From: Flavobacterium macrobrachii
Lineage (GTDB): Bacteria; Bacteroidota; Bacteroidia; Flavobacteriales; Flavobacteriaceae
NCBI RefSeq assembly: GCF_014486675.1
Contig: NZ_JACTAC010000014.1
Coordinates: 1-53,059, forward strand
Direction: 5' to 3'
Length of the DNA: 53,059 nucleotides
Shown: piece after piece, positions 10,012 to 17,683 of the stretch
How positions within the stretch are numbered: the first letter of the stretch is position 1
How the letters are laid out: each line of letters begins with the position of its first letter
Translations under genes and position numbers: made by a program
The notes under the pieces: model-generated
The model's input: only the letters and a program-made list of their open reading frames with translations
Database searches by the model: none
Told to the model about the DNA's origin: nothing

Positions 10012-10716
10012 CTATTCCAATGCAAAGCGAACACCAATTTCACTGGAAATAGTAATTTTTTCGAATTCGATGTTGGTGCTGTAATCCTTAGCGTCATAGT
10101 CTTTTTGAGAAGAATTGCCTCTTATTCTTATTGTTGAACCAGTATAATTTCTTTTAATTATTCCTTCCGAAACGTTTCCAATAAAAATAGCTTTCCCAAC
10201 AGTTTGCCCTAATGGTTTTGTGAAGCTAATAGCATTGGCTTTAGCATTTTCAATGGCATTACTGTTCATTAGAAGTTGTAATTTCTTTTCTTCGGAATGT
10301 TCTAATTTATCAATTCTAACGTTAGAAAGGCCAACTTCTTCCAAACCAATAAATACCTTGGAGGTTGTTTTGGCATCAAAAACCAAAATAGAGTAGGACT
10401 TCGATTTTTGAATATCAGTTTGTTTCAAAAAGAATTTTTTGTAGTTGCTCATCATGTCTTGCATTGCAACGTTTTTATCCACATCAATGCCTAAAGTTTT
10501 TAGTTTATTTAGCATATCGTTTTCTAATTCTTCCACCGATTTTTTTCCTTTTACATCTTTTTCAGAAATTAAAACATCAATGTAAATTCGGTTTGGTGTT
10601 ACCAAGGTATCGGCTTTCCCTTGTACTTCAAGATACGGTTTGTCGATAAAGTTTTTCTCTTGACTAAATGTTATGAAAGAGGCGAGAATTGAAATTAAAA
10701 AGAAGGTTTTTTTCAT
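10012..10716 (-). CDS. SIMPL (DUF541) domain protein, exported
   Basis: 234 aa. Signal peptide MKKTFFLISILASFITFSQ, then the SIMPL domain: PYLEVQGKADTLVTPNRIYI at the start and FTKPLGQTVGKAIFIGN in the second half. SIMPL proteins are periplasmic or envelope proteins resembling a domain first seen in an IRAK1-binding protein; their role in bacteria is unknown, though some are linked to oxidative stress. It lies between the VWA gene (169-base gap) and the haem-binding gene. Confidence 0.88.
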   Translation of the reverse strand: MKKTFFLISILASFITFSQEKNFIDKPYLEVQGKADTLVTPNRIYIDVLISEKDVKGKKSVEELENDMLNKLKTLGIDVDKNVAMQDMMSNYKKFFLKQTDIQKSKSYSILVFDAKTTSKVFIGLEEVGLSNVRIDKLEHSEEKKLQLLMNSNAIENAKANAISFTKPLGQTVGKAIFIGNVSEGIIKRNYTGSTIRIRGNSSQKDYDAKDYSTNIEFEKITISSEIGVRFALE

Positions 10717-10885
10717 GGTGTAAAGTGTTTTTTATAGAACGTTTTTTTTGTCAAATTATTATATTCTTGATTAATTCTGCATCAATCTTAATGAAACTTA
10801 ATTTCTTAATGGTTTGTTTTCAAACAAAATCCGCCAATTTATACAACTGATGGATTTGCCACATTTAATCAAATTAACCCACAAT

Positions 10886-12787
10886 TTATAGATTCACAGC
10901 TTCCATCAATCGGATGAATTCCGCTTTGTAACCTTCGTTATCGTTTTTGATGTTATTTTTGGCTAACTTTTTTATGTCCGAAATGGATTTGTTGGAAACC
11001 AATTCCGAATCTCTTAATTTCAATCCGAACCAAGCTACCGAAGCACAAAATTTAAAATCTTCTGAAGTTTGTTCCAATGTCACAACGTTGTTTTTAATCA
11101 CTTCATCCATTTCAATACTTTTTTCGCCATCGGGTTTTTTGTATCGGAATTTAATCGTTGCTAATTCCGCACCAAGATTAGTTGCTGATGGTTTGGTTTT
11201 AGTATATTTCAACTCATCTGTTGGTGTGAAAAATTTACTTTTTGTATTCACCGGAATGATTTCATACAAAGCCGTAACGGTATGTCCGCTGCCTAATTCG
11301 CCCGCATCAATAGCATCGTTTTTGAAATCTTCTGGACGCAATTTTCGGTTTTCATAACCAATCAATCGATAGGCTTGCACATGTGCAGGATTGAACTCAA
11401 TTTGGATTTTGACATCTTTGGCAATGGCAAACATCGAACCTTTAAATTCTTTGCCCAAAAAGCGATTGGCTTCTTGAATGTTATCGATGTAAGCATAATT
11501 TCCGTTGCCTTTGTTGGCAAGAGTTTCCATTTTGCTATCTTTGTAATTGCCCATTCCAAAACCTAAACACGTTAAAAACACACCTGATTTTCGTTCTTCT
11601 TCAATCAATCGTTGCATATCATTATCCGAACTTGCACCAACATTAAAATCGCCATCAGTTGCCAAAACCACACGATTGTTTCCATTTTTGATGAAATTTT
11701 CTTTAGCCGTTTTGTAAGCCAATTGAATTCCTGCGCCGCCAGCTGTACTTCCGCCAGCCGATAATTTTTCCAAAGCATCGATAATTGTCATTTTTTTATC
11801 TCCCGAAGTTGGAGGCAAAACCATTCCGGCTGCGCCAGCATAAACCACAATGGAAACTTTATCTTCGGCACGCAACTGATTGACCAATACTTTCATGGAT
11901 TGTTTCAATAAAGGCAATTTATTTTCCGAAAACATCGAACCCGAAACATCAATCAAGAAAACCAAGTTGGAAGCTGGAAGTTTTTCGTCATCAATATTTT
12001 TTCCTTGTAAACCGATGCGAACCAACTTGTTATTAGTATTCCAAGGACATTCGCTGTATTCACTGTTGATGGAAAACGGATGTTCATTTTTTGGTTGTGG
12101 ATAATTGTATTTGAAGAAGTTCATCATTTCTTCTACACGAACGGCATCTTTCGGAACTTTTTGTCCGTTGTTGATAAAACGACGAATGTTAGTATAAGAA
12201 GCATTATCCACATCAATTGAAAAGGTAGAAAGCGGTGATGATTTTGGACTTTCGAAGACGTTTTCTACAAATGTGCCATAATCTTCATCTCCAACATTTG
12301 GTGCAATTACATCATGTTTTGAAGGATAGTTTGGATTATAACTGTTGACTTCTTGTTTCATCAGACTATTACCTCGAATACTAATACTACTTGAATGCGC
12401 GACAACTTGAATTCCTGGAGCTTTGCCTTTTACTTTTTTAGGAGAATAACTATCATATTCTGAACCATATCCAACTACTACAACTTCATTAAGTGTAACT
12501 CCACTATCTAAAACAACATTAATTGTAGTTGCTTTTTTCACTTTCACTGTTTTAGAGTTGTATCCAGTAAAATTGAAAACTAAAGTTTCTCCTTCTTTAG
12601 CTTTGATGGAATATTTCCCGTCAAAATCGGTTTGTGTTCCGCGAGTAGTTCCTTTTACGACAATACTTGCGCCAGGCAATGGTCCAAGTTTGTCTGATAC
12701 AATACCTGTGATTGTTTTTTCCTGTGCAAAAGCTACGATACAAAAAAGCATAGCTATGGCTGATGAAAAGATTTTTGAATTTTTCAT
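10886..12787 (-). CDS. exported VWA (YfbK-type) protein with carboxypeptidase-regulatory and TonB-plug segments
   Basis: 633 aa. Signal peptide (residues 1-21). Residues ~23-95 form a CarboxypepD_reg-like beta sandwich (ITGIVSDKLGPLPGASIVVK), followed by the SusC-type stretch LNEVVVVGYG and a short plug remnant (ISIRGNS). Then the YfbK layout: an N-terminal vWF_A domain with TFSIDVDNASYTNIRRFI, a VWA domain from ~275 with an intact metal site (DVSGSM), and a C-terminal DUF3520 region ending in FIRLMEA. No outer-membrane barrel is present. It follows the plug-bearing membrane protein and ECF sigma genes by 36 bases, so it is probably in their operon. Likely an envelope adhesion/scaffold protein; target unknown. 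Confidence 0.88.
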   Translation of the reverse strand: MKNSKIFSSAIAMLFCIVAFAQEKTITGIVSDKLGPLPGASIVVKGTTRGTQTDFDGKYSIKAKEGETLVFNFTGYNSKTVKVKKATTINVVLDSGVTLNEVVVVGYGSEYDSYSPKKVKGKAPGIQVVAHSSSISIRGNSLMKQEVNSYNPNYPSKHDVIAPNVGDEDYGTFVENVFESPKSSPLSTFSIDVDNASYTNIRRFINNGQKVPKDAVRVEEMMNFFKYNYPQPKNEHPFSINSEYSECPWNTNNKLVRIGLQGKNIDDEKLPASNLVFLIDVSGSMFSENKLPLLKQSMKVLVNQLRAEDKVSIVVYAGAAGMVLPPTSGDKKMTIIDALEKLSAGGSTAGGAGIQLAYKTAKENFIKNGNNRVVLATDGDFNVGASSDNDMQRLIEEERKSGVFLTCLGFGMGNYKDSKMETLANKGNGNYAYIDNIQEANRFLGKEFKGSMFAIAKDVKIQIEFNPAHVQAYRLIGYENRKLRPEDFKNDAIDAGELGSGHTVTALYEIIPVNTKSKFFTPTDELKYTKTKPSATNLGAELATIKFRYKKPDGEKSIEMDEVIKNNVVTLEQTSEDFKFCASVAWFGLKLRDSELVSNKSISDIKKLAKNNIKNDNEGYKAEFIRLMEAVNL

Positions 12788-12823
12788 GACTTAAATTTTT
12801 AGAATGTTACACTTGATTTTTAG

Positions 12824-13723
12824 CTACTTTTTGAGCTTCGGTTTTCCGTTTTTAGTGGTAATGATTACAACACCTTTTTCTCCTTTTTTACCATAGACTT
12901 CGATGGCTTTTTCCTCCTGCAGTATGGAAATAGTTTCGATGTCTTGTTTATTTAATGGCGAATATGGACTGGTTGGATTTGGACCAAAAACTTCCACTTC
13001 CGAATATTCCACGCCATTGATGATGTATAAAGGTTCTGCTAAAACCACTATCGATTCAACATCGTCAGCATTCAGTTTTCCTAGTTTTTGCAAATCTTCA
13101 GCAACATCATCGATAACGAGTAATGGTTCTTCTTTTTTAGATTTTGTCTTTTGTTGGTTTGTATTTACCATTACTTTATAACCATTATTTTTTACGCTTC
13201 TAGCTTCATAATTTTTTGCATTAAAATAACCATCATATGAATTGGCTTCTTCTTTTTCTTTTTTAACGTCTTGAACAGCTACTTCTGAAACTGCTGCTGG
13301 CATTGGTGCTGCCATTTTTTTTGGTTTTACCGTATCGTTCATAACAATTACATCAGTAACTTTAGTTTGTTGTTTCAGAATTTCTTCGGCGTTTTCTTTT
13401 ATGGCTGGATGTTTTTCTACGTCAGCAATAGCATTATTTTCTTCAATAATTGGAGTTGTAATGCTATCAGTAATAACAATTTCAGTAGTTGGCGTTACTG
13501 TTGTTTTTTCATTGTTCCAAAAATGATAACCGACAGAAACGACTAATAAAATTGAAGCGGCAACGGCTAATTTTTTCCAAAGTTTGGTTTCTTTTTTCAG
13601 GACTTTGGTATCCAATTTTTGTTCCACTCGGTTCCAGACGTTTTCCATTCCGGGAAAGTCTTCCGTTTCTGCATTTTCGGCAGCCGATTTGAACTGATTA
13701 TATAATTTATCTTGATTTTCCAT
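12824..13723 (-). CDS. single-span membrane protein with TonB-plug motifs, candidate anti-sigma factor
   Basis: 299 aa. Cytoplasmic N-terminus of about 48 residues (FPGMENVWNRVEQKLD), one membrane helix at ~50-67 (LAVAASILLVVSVGYHFW), then a long periplasmic part. The C-terminal third holds plug-like text: LLVIDDVAEDLQ... DDVESIVVL and then LYIINGVEYS... DIETISILQEEKAIEVYGKKG ending GVVIITTKNGK, as in the SusC plug. The ECF sigma gene ends 5 bases upstream. That arrangement and topology suggest an anti-sigma factor or sigma-coupled sensor; no zinc-type anti-sigma H-x3-C-x2-C motif is present. Function inferred. Confidence 0.7.
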   Translation of the reverse strand: MENQDKLYNQFKSAAENAETEDFPGMENVWNRVEQKLDTKVLKKETKLWKKLAVAASILLVVSVGYHFWNNEKTTVTPTTEIVITDSITTPIIEENNAIADVEKHPAIKENAEEILKQQTKVTDVIVMNDTVKPKKMAAPMPAAVSEVAVQDVKKEKEEANSYDGYFNAKNYEARSVKNNGYKVMVNTNQQKTKSKKEEPLLVIDDVAEDLQKLGKLNADDVESIVVLAEPLYIINGVEYSEVEVFGPNPTSPYSPLNKQDIETISILQEEKAIEVYGKKGEKGVVIITTKNGKPKLKK

Positions 13724-13728
13724 GAGTG

Positions 13729-14265
13729 TTACTTCGCTTTTTGATAAAACAAATTGTTGACTAAAACCTGTAATTTGGTTTTGGCTACATTCAATTGTGA
13801 TTTTGATGTTCCTTCAGAGATGTTGAGCATTTGCGCAATTTCTTTGTGACCAAAACCTTCTATGGCAAACAGATTAAAAATCGTTTTGCATCCTTCGGGA
13901 ATGTGGTTTAACAGATTGAGCAAATCTTCTTCTTCCAATTTGGTATCGTTAGTGTTTTCTGCTAAAACATGAATTTTTGTATCTTCTAAATACAGATTAA
14001 AATTGATGTTTTTCTTCAATTGAAGTAAGCATTGATTGACCGTTATTTTTCTTGCCCATGCTTCAAAAGCGCCAATTTCTTTCAGTTGGTCAAGTTTGGT
14101 AAATATGGTATAAAACGCATCTGCCATAACTTCTTCAATTTCTTCCTCTTTCTTGAGATACCGTTTGCAGGTTCGATACAACTTGGGCGACAACTGTTCA
14201 TAGACTTGCCGCTGCGCGTCTCGCTGCATTTTTTTACAAGCTTGTATTAGGTTTTCGTTTATCAC
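13729..14265 (-). CDS. ECF-type RNA polymerase sigma factor
   Basis: 178 aa. Sigma-2 region at residues ~25-60 (RYLKKEEEIEEVMADAFYTI, one copy) and sigma-4 helix-turn-helix at ~125-165 (FGHKEIAQMLNISEGTSKSQ). The start is GTG at 14265; no ATG precedes it in frame. It heads the leftward cluster, and the next gene begins 5 bases after its stop. Sigma-70 family, extracytoplasmic-function class. It probably directs a stress or envelope regulon including its own operon, which is usual for this class. Confidence 0.92.
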   Translation of the reverse strand: MINENLIQACKKMQRDAQRQVYEQLSPKLYRTCKRYLKKEEEIEEVMADAFYTIFTKLDQLKEIGAFEAWARKITVNQCLLQLKKNINFNLYLEDTKIHVLAENTNDTKLEEEDLLNLLNHIPEGCKTIFNLFAIEGFGHKEIAQMLNISEGTSKSQLNVAKTKLQVLVNNLFYQKAK

Positions 14266-14330
14266 AATGAATGTCTTTATTACTAAAGAGGATTATTTTA
14301 TCAAAAAGGTTGGGAAGGAGTGAAAAAAAG

Positions 14331-14366
14331 TTTTCAGTTGTCTGTTTTCAGTTGTCTGTTTTCAGT
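14331..14366. repeat. 14-bp direct repeat TTTTCAGTTGTCTG (2.6 copies)
   Basis: Two perfect units (14331-14344, 14345-14358) and a partial third. It is the same TTTTCAGT-type unit as at 35506-35544, near 9455-9475 and, on the other strand, inside the methyltransferase gene. It lies upstream of the sigma operon. Confidence 0.85.
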
Positions 14367-14412
14367 TTATAATCAAGTTGGAAATGACTGTAGTTTGTTT
14401 CAAATTGTAGTT

Positions 14413-14432
14413 TGTCATTCCGTAGGAATCTC
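14413..14432. repeat. short palindromic REP-like unit TGTCATTCCGTAGGAATCTC
   Basis: Contains ATTCC-GTA-GGAAT, a compact hairpin. The spelling resembles REP-like units I associate with flavobacterial intergenic regions; only one copy is seen in this window. Confidence 0.45.
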
Positions 14433-14440
14433 AAAAGGTT

Positions 14441-15277
14441 TTATTTTGTTTTTAACTTCAACTGATATATATCCGCTTCCAAAACTTCGGTATCATTGTC
14501 TTCGCAAAGTAGAAATTCAATTTCGTTGGACGATTTTTTATACAATGTAATACCTTCAAATTTATGAGTATCGGAAATTTTTTGGGTGAAATCGATTTTC
14601 ATTTTCTTTACATCAATTCGTCCGATGATGCTGCCAAGAACTTCACCATCATCATACGTTGAATTGGAATTTTCTGCGGAAGCCAAAAAGTAAATTTTGT
14701 CATCGACCAAAATTGCATCAGTAAAACTGGTGCGAACGCCTTTGATTTTTGGGAGTTTGTATTCGTTAGAGATGATTTGAAATTCGTTGACTAGATTTTT
14801 TCCTTCTACGGTGAAAACTACATTTTTTGCTGTTTTTCCATTGCCACGATTGAAGAAAAACCAAGTTTCGCCATTATAAATTACGCCTTCGATGTTGAAA
14901 TCTTCTGGGGCAATTTTAGCAAAAGATTGCATGGTTAAGTACAAATCGGTTAAATCTTGGGTTTTTATAACTTCTTTGGTTTTACTGTCAACTTGCACCA
15001 TGAAATTTCGATTTTCGGTGGAACCAGAACCAAAGATGTAAATGCTGTCGGCATATTGTGTTATGGCTTCAAAATCGGGTTTGAAAGCTTTTGGAGTGTT
15101 TTCTTGAGGATTTTCGGCAAGCGGATGACGTTGCAGTTTTGAGGTTTCGGTTTGGTATTCGTAGAGATACGAACTGTTGTCGCCGATTGCCAAAATGGTG
15201 TTGTTTTGAAATAGTAATCCTGATGCAGAACCAATGCCGATGATTTTAAAAAGTAGCGAAAGTTGAATTTTTTCCAT
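14441..15277 (-). CDS. hypothetical beta-propeller-like protein (possibly DUF6929)
   Basis: 278 aa, no signal peptide. Repeating short beta-strand modules (FQNNTILAIGDNSSYLYEY, QYADSIYIFGSGS, YNGETWFFFNRGNG, LVDDKIYFLASAEN, FEGITLYKKSSNEIEFLLCE; each quoted separately) suggest a six- or seven-bladed propeller. Conserved-looking acid/turn residues (DFEAI, FNIEGVIY, KFEGITLY) recall secreted phytase-like or SdiA-regulated-like propellers, but I place it only tentatively in DUF6929. Divergent from PPK2, with a palindromic repeat element in the shared 5' gap. Confidence 0.7.
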   Translation of the reverse strand: MEKIQLSLLFKIIGIGSASGLLFQNNTILAIGDNSSYLYEYQTETSKLQRHPLAENPQENTPKAFKPDFEAITQYADSIYIFGSGSTENRNFMVQVDSKTKEVIKTQDLTDLYLTMQSFAKIAPEDFNIEGVIYNGETWFFFNRGNGKTAKNVVFTVEGKNLVNEFQIISNEYKLPKIKGVRTSFTDAILVDDKIYFLASAENSNSTYDDGEVLGSIIGRIDVKKMKIDFTQKISDTHKFEGITLYKKSSNEIEFLLCEDNDTEVLEADIYQLKLKTK

Positions 15278-15293
15278 AAGTTAGCAGGTAAGT

Positions 15294-15402
15294 TTAGCCC
15301 AGATAGAAGCGGCATCCTTTTTCTTTTTTTGTTTTGTTCTCCGACAATTTCAAGATGACAAAACAAAAAAAGAAAAAGATATAGCGAATAGCTGGAAATA
15401 GC
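15294..15402. repeat. dispersed palindromic element, copy A (hairpin core of different sequence)
   Basis: Left arm TTAGCCCAGATAGAAGCGG at 15294-15312, right arm AGCTGGAAATAGCT at 15389-15402, both matching copies B-D. The core is a 19-bp perfect stem (15318-15336 with 15359-15377) and a 22-base loop. The stem sequence is unrelated to that of copies B and C. Lies between divergent genes. Confidence 0.75.
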
Positions 15403-15442
15403 TCCTCAAAAATACTATTTTTATAAACATAAAAAGATACTT

Positions 15443-16318
15443 ATGCATTCAATTAATCCAGAAGATTTTAGGGTAAAAGGCAAACTTGATTTGTTTAATA
15501 CACCAACTGAATTGTCGATTGAAACATCGAAAAAAGAAGAAGAAACGGCTTTGGACGATATTCAAAAAAAGCTTAGTGCCAAACAAGATGCGATGTATGC
15601 GCACAATCGTCATGCGTTTTTGATTTGTTTGCAAGGTATGGACACGAGTGGAAAAGACAGTTTGATTCGGGAGGTTTTTAAGGAATTTAATCCACGTGGT
15701 GTTGTGGTTCATAGTTTTAAAACGCCTAATTCGACGGAGTTGGAACACGATTACCTTTGGCGACATTATTTGGCTTTGCCCGAGAAAGGAAAGTTTGCGG
15801 TTTTCAACAGAACGCATTATGAAAATGTTTTGGTAACCCGCGTGCATCCGGAATATATTTTGTTTGAAAATTTGCCTGGAATTGAGAAAGTTTCAGACAT
15901 AACGCCACAGTTTTGGGAAAATAGGATGGAGCAAATCAATAATTTTGAAAAGCATATTGCGCAAAACGGAACGACCATTTTGAAGTTTTATTTTCACATG
16001 AGTAAGGATGAACAGCGCAAAAGATTGTTGAAACGATTGGAACAACCGGAAGATCAATGGAAGTTTTCGACTGGCGATTTGAAAGAACGCGAACGTTGGG
16101 ATGATTATATGAACTTCTACGAAGAAGCGATTAATAAAACCAATACCGATTATGCGCCTTGGTATGTTGTTCCTGCGGATGATAAAGGTGTTGCACGATA
16201 TATTGTAGCCAAAACGATTTGGGAAAAACTAGAGTCGTTAACCGATATTGCTGAGCCAACATTGGATGCAAAAGTGAAAGATAATCTTCAACTTTATAAA
16301 GACCAATTGAAAGGATAA
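15443..16318 (+). CDS. ppk2: polyphosphate kinase 2 family protein
   Basis: 291 aa. Transfers phosphate between polyphosphate and nucleotides. Walker A-like GMDTSGKDS (~55-63), then HSFKTPNSTELEHDYLWRHY, then FNRTHYENVLVTRVHPE as the Walker B segment, and the lid/arginine region RKRLLKRLEQPEDQWKFS with DLKERERWDDY. The N-R-T-H-Y-E-N-V-L-V spelling is of the class III type (which can phosphorylate both AMP and ADP) rather than the N-R-S-W-Y-N type of class I/II; subclass is inferred. Monocistronic with its own terminator. Confidence 0.92.
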   Translation: MHSINPEDFRVKGKLDLFNTPTELSIETSKKEEETALDDIQKKLSAKQDAMYAHNRHAFLICLQGMDTSGKDSLIREVFKEFNPRGVVVHSFKTPNSTELEHDYLWRHYLALPEKGKFAVFNRTHYENVLVTRVHPEYILFENLPGIEKVSDITPQFWENRMEQINNFEKHIAQNGTTILKFYFHMSKDEQRKRLLKRLEQPEDQWKFSTGDLKERERWDDYMNFYEEAINKTNTDYAPWYVVPADDKGVARYIVAKTIWEKLESLTDIAEPTLDAKVKDNLQLYKDQLKG

Positions 16319-16320
16319 AA

Positions 16321-16351
16321 AAAAATGCGCTAAAGTCTTTAGCGCATTTTT
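16321..16351. terminator. terminator between ppk2 and the T9SS protein gene
   Basis: AAAAATGCGCTAAAG (16321-16335) pairs with CTTTAGCGCATTTTT (16337-16351), followed by more T. Serves both convergent genes. Confidence 0.88.
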
Positions 16352-16360
16352 TTTAAATGA

Positions 16361-17389
16361 TTAATTCACAATTATTTTTTGAGTAAATCGATTGTTTTCA
16401 GATGAAATTTCCACAATATAAATTCCTTTATTCTGAATTGGATTTATCGTTATATCATTATTATTTTCGTTGAGTGTAATTAATTTCGTTTCGATATTTT
16501 TACCGTCAATGTTGTATATTGACAAACGAACTTTTTCTGAAGCAATGGAAGATTTAATGTTAAGTTTTCCGTAATTGGCTTGGTTGCTTGTTATGATAAA
16601 CGAATTTTTAGTAAATTCATTATTAGATAATGTAAAAGTTAATTCTTCCCATGTTCTAGCAACACTAACCAATCCAACTTTACCGGTTGGCATTCCAGCT
16701 GGACCTACATTTTGTCTAAAAACTAATCTATCAATTCCGCCAGCTTGGTCATTTCCTGCAAAATTTGTTGCGGAAACGTTATTACCACTTTCTCCGGCTA
16801 AATAATTTGGATTTGCATACAGCGAAACAGTATCATCATTAGCTCCTGCACCTTGAGTGTATTTAAAAATTAATAAATAATCAGTTCCATAGTTATATGA
16901 ATTGGATGTATAAACAGTAGGATTTGCAAGATCACCTTTTCTAATTCCGATACTGTATGTACTTCCGCTTGTAGGTTGAACAAGTACTCTGAAAGTAGTT
17001 GTTATGAAACTGCCGTTTTGTACTCTAAAAAAATCTTGTGGTGATGTTTGTGCATTGGTTATATTGATAACCATACCAACATATAAATCTCCCGAAGTAA
17101 CGGTAGTTCCAAACAATCTACCACATCCATCAGTATCTGGGGTTAAACTAAAAGCTTTTGATGAACTTCCATAACCTGTATAACCGATATTTTGTTGAAC
17201 CACTTGAGCATTTGAGCATATAGCTCCAGTGCATGGACCTGAACCTCCATTGGATGAATTGTTTGTCCATGAACCTTGACCACTTAACTGAACACCTGTA
17301 TTGTAGGTGCTAAAATCATCCCTGAAAATATTTTGTGCATTGGAATTTAATGAAAATGCTATTGCAATTGAGAGTAGAATTTTTTTCAT
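16361..17389 (-). CDS. secreted protein with type IX secretion (T9SS type A) sorting domain
   Basis: 342 aa. Signal peptide of about 18 residues ending SNAQ. The mature part (DDFSTYNTGVQLSGQGSW onward, rich in Gly, Ser, Asn and aromatic strands; IGIRKGD; LVFRQNVG) looks like a concanavalin/LamG-type beta sandwich that would bind surface or carbohydrate ligands. The last ~75 residues are a T9SS sorting domain: a strand-rich end with SIYNIDGKNIETKLI, NKGIYIVEISS and a basic QKIIVN terminus. The protein should be exported by T9SS and attached to or released from the surface. Promoter at 17416-17444. Confidence 0.88.
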   Translation of the reverse strand: MKKILLSIAIAFSLNSNAQNIFRDDFSTYNTGVQLSGQGSWTNNSSNGGSGPCTGAICSNAQVVQQNIGYTGYGSSSKAFSLTPDTDGCGRLFGTTVTSGDLYVGMVINITNAQTSPQDFFRVQNGSFITTTFRVLVQPTSGSTYSIGIRKGDLANPTVYTSNSYNYGTDYLLIFKYTQGAGANDDTVSLYANPNYLAGESGNNVSATNFAGNDQAGGIDRLVFRQNVGPAGMPTGKVGLVSVARTWEELTFTLSNNEFTKNSFIITSNQANYGKLNIKSSIASEKVRLSIYNIDGKNIETKLITLNENNNDITINPIQNKGIYIVEISSENNRFTQKIIVN

Positions 17390-17415
17390 ATTTTATTTGT
17401 TATTGGATTAGACAT

Positions 17416-17444
17416 CAAATTTATAAAAATATTCCTTTTTACAA
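17416..17444 (-). promoter_or_regulatory. promoter of the T9SS protein gene
   Basis: On the minus strand, TTG (17444-17442), 18 bases, then TAAATTTG (17423-17416): full match to the Bacteroidetes form, 26 bases before the ATG. Confidence 0.7.
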
Positions 17445-17460
17445 AGTCAAGTTCAAAAGT

Positions 17461-17607
17461 TAATATTGATATTGATATTGTTTTTGATATTGATATTGTT
17501 TTTGATATTGTTTTTGATATTGAAATTGATATTGTTTTTGAAATTGAAATTGAAATTGAAATTGAAATTGAAATTGTTTTTGATATTGATATTGTTTTTG
17601 AAATTGA
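17461..17607. repeat. hexanucleotide tandem array
   Basis: About 24 hexamers of three types (GATATT, GAAATT, GTTTTT) in irregular order, 147 bases. It lies between the promoter of the leftward T9SS gene and that of the rightward MATE gene. It is open in one reverse frame (Gln/Tyr/Phe/Lys repeats), which follows from the period of 6 and is not taken as coding. Confidence 0.9.
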
Positions 17608-17617
17608 CTTTTGATTT

Positions 17618-17650
17618 TTGAAATTTTTGTCTTTATATACTTTATCTTTG
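17618..17650 (+). promoter_or_regulatory. promoter of the MATE transporter gene
   Basis: TTG (17618-17620), 22 bases, TATCTTTG (17643-17650). The TTG that could be read as an upstream start codon is therefore the -33 element, so translation starts later, at GTG 17684. Confidence 0.65.
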
Positions 17651-17652
17651 CA

Positions 17653-17668
17653 CCCCGAAGTTTCGGGG
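17653..17668 (+). promoter_or_regulatory. hairpin at the predicted 5' end of the MATE mRNA
   Basis: CCCCGAA-GT-TTCGGGG, a 7-bp GC-rich stem placed directly after the -7 box and 15 bases before the GTG start. It would be at or very near the transcript's 5' end, so it may stabilise the mRNA or control initiation. Confidence 0.6.
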
Positions 17669-17683
17669 TTAAAAAATGCAAGA

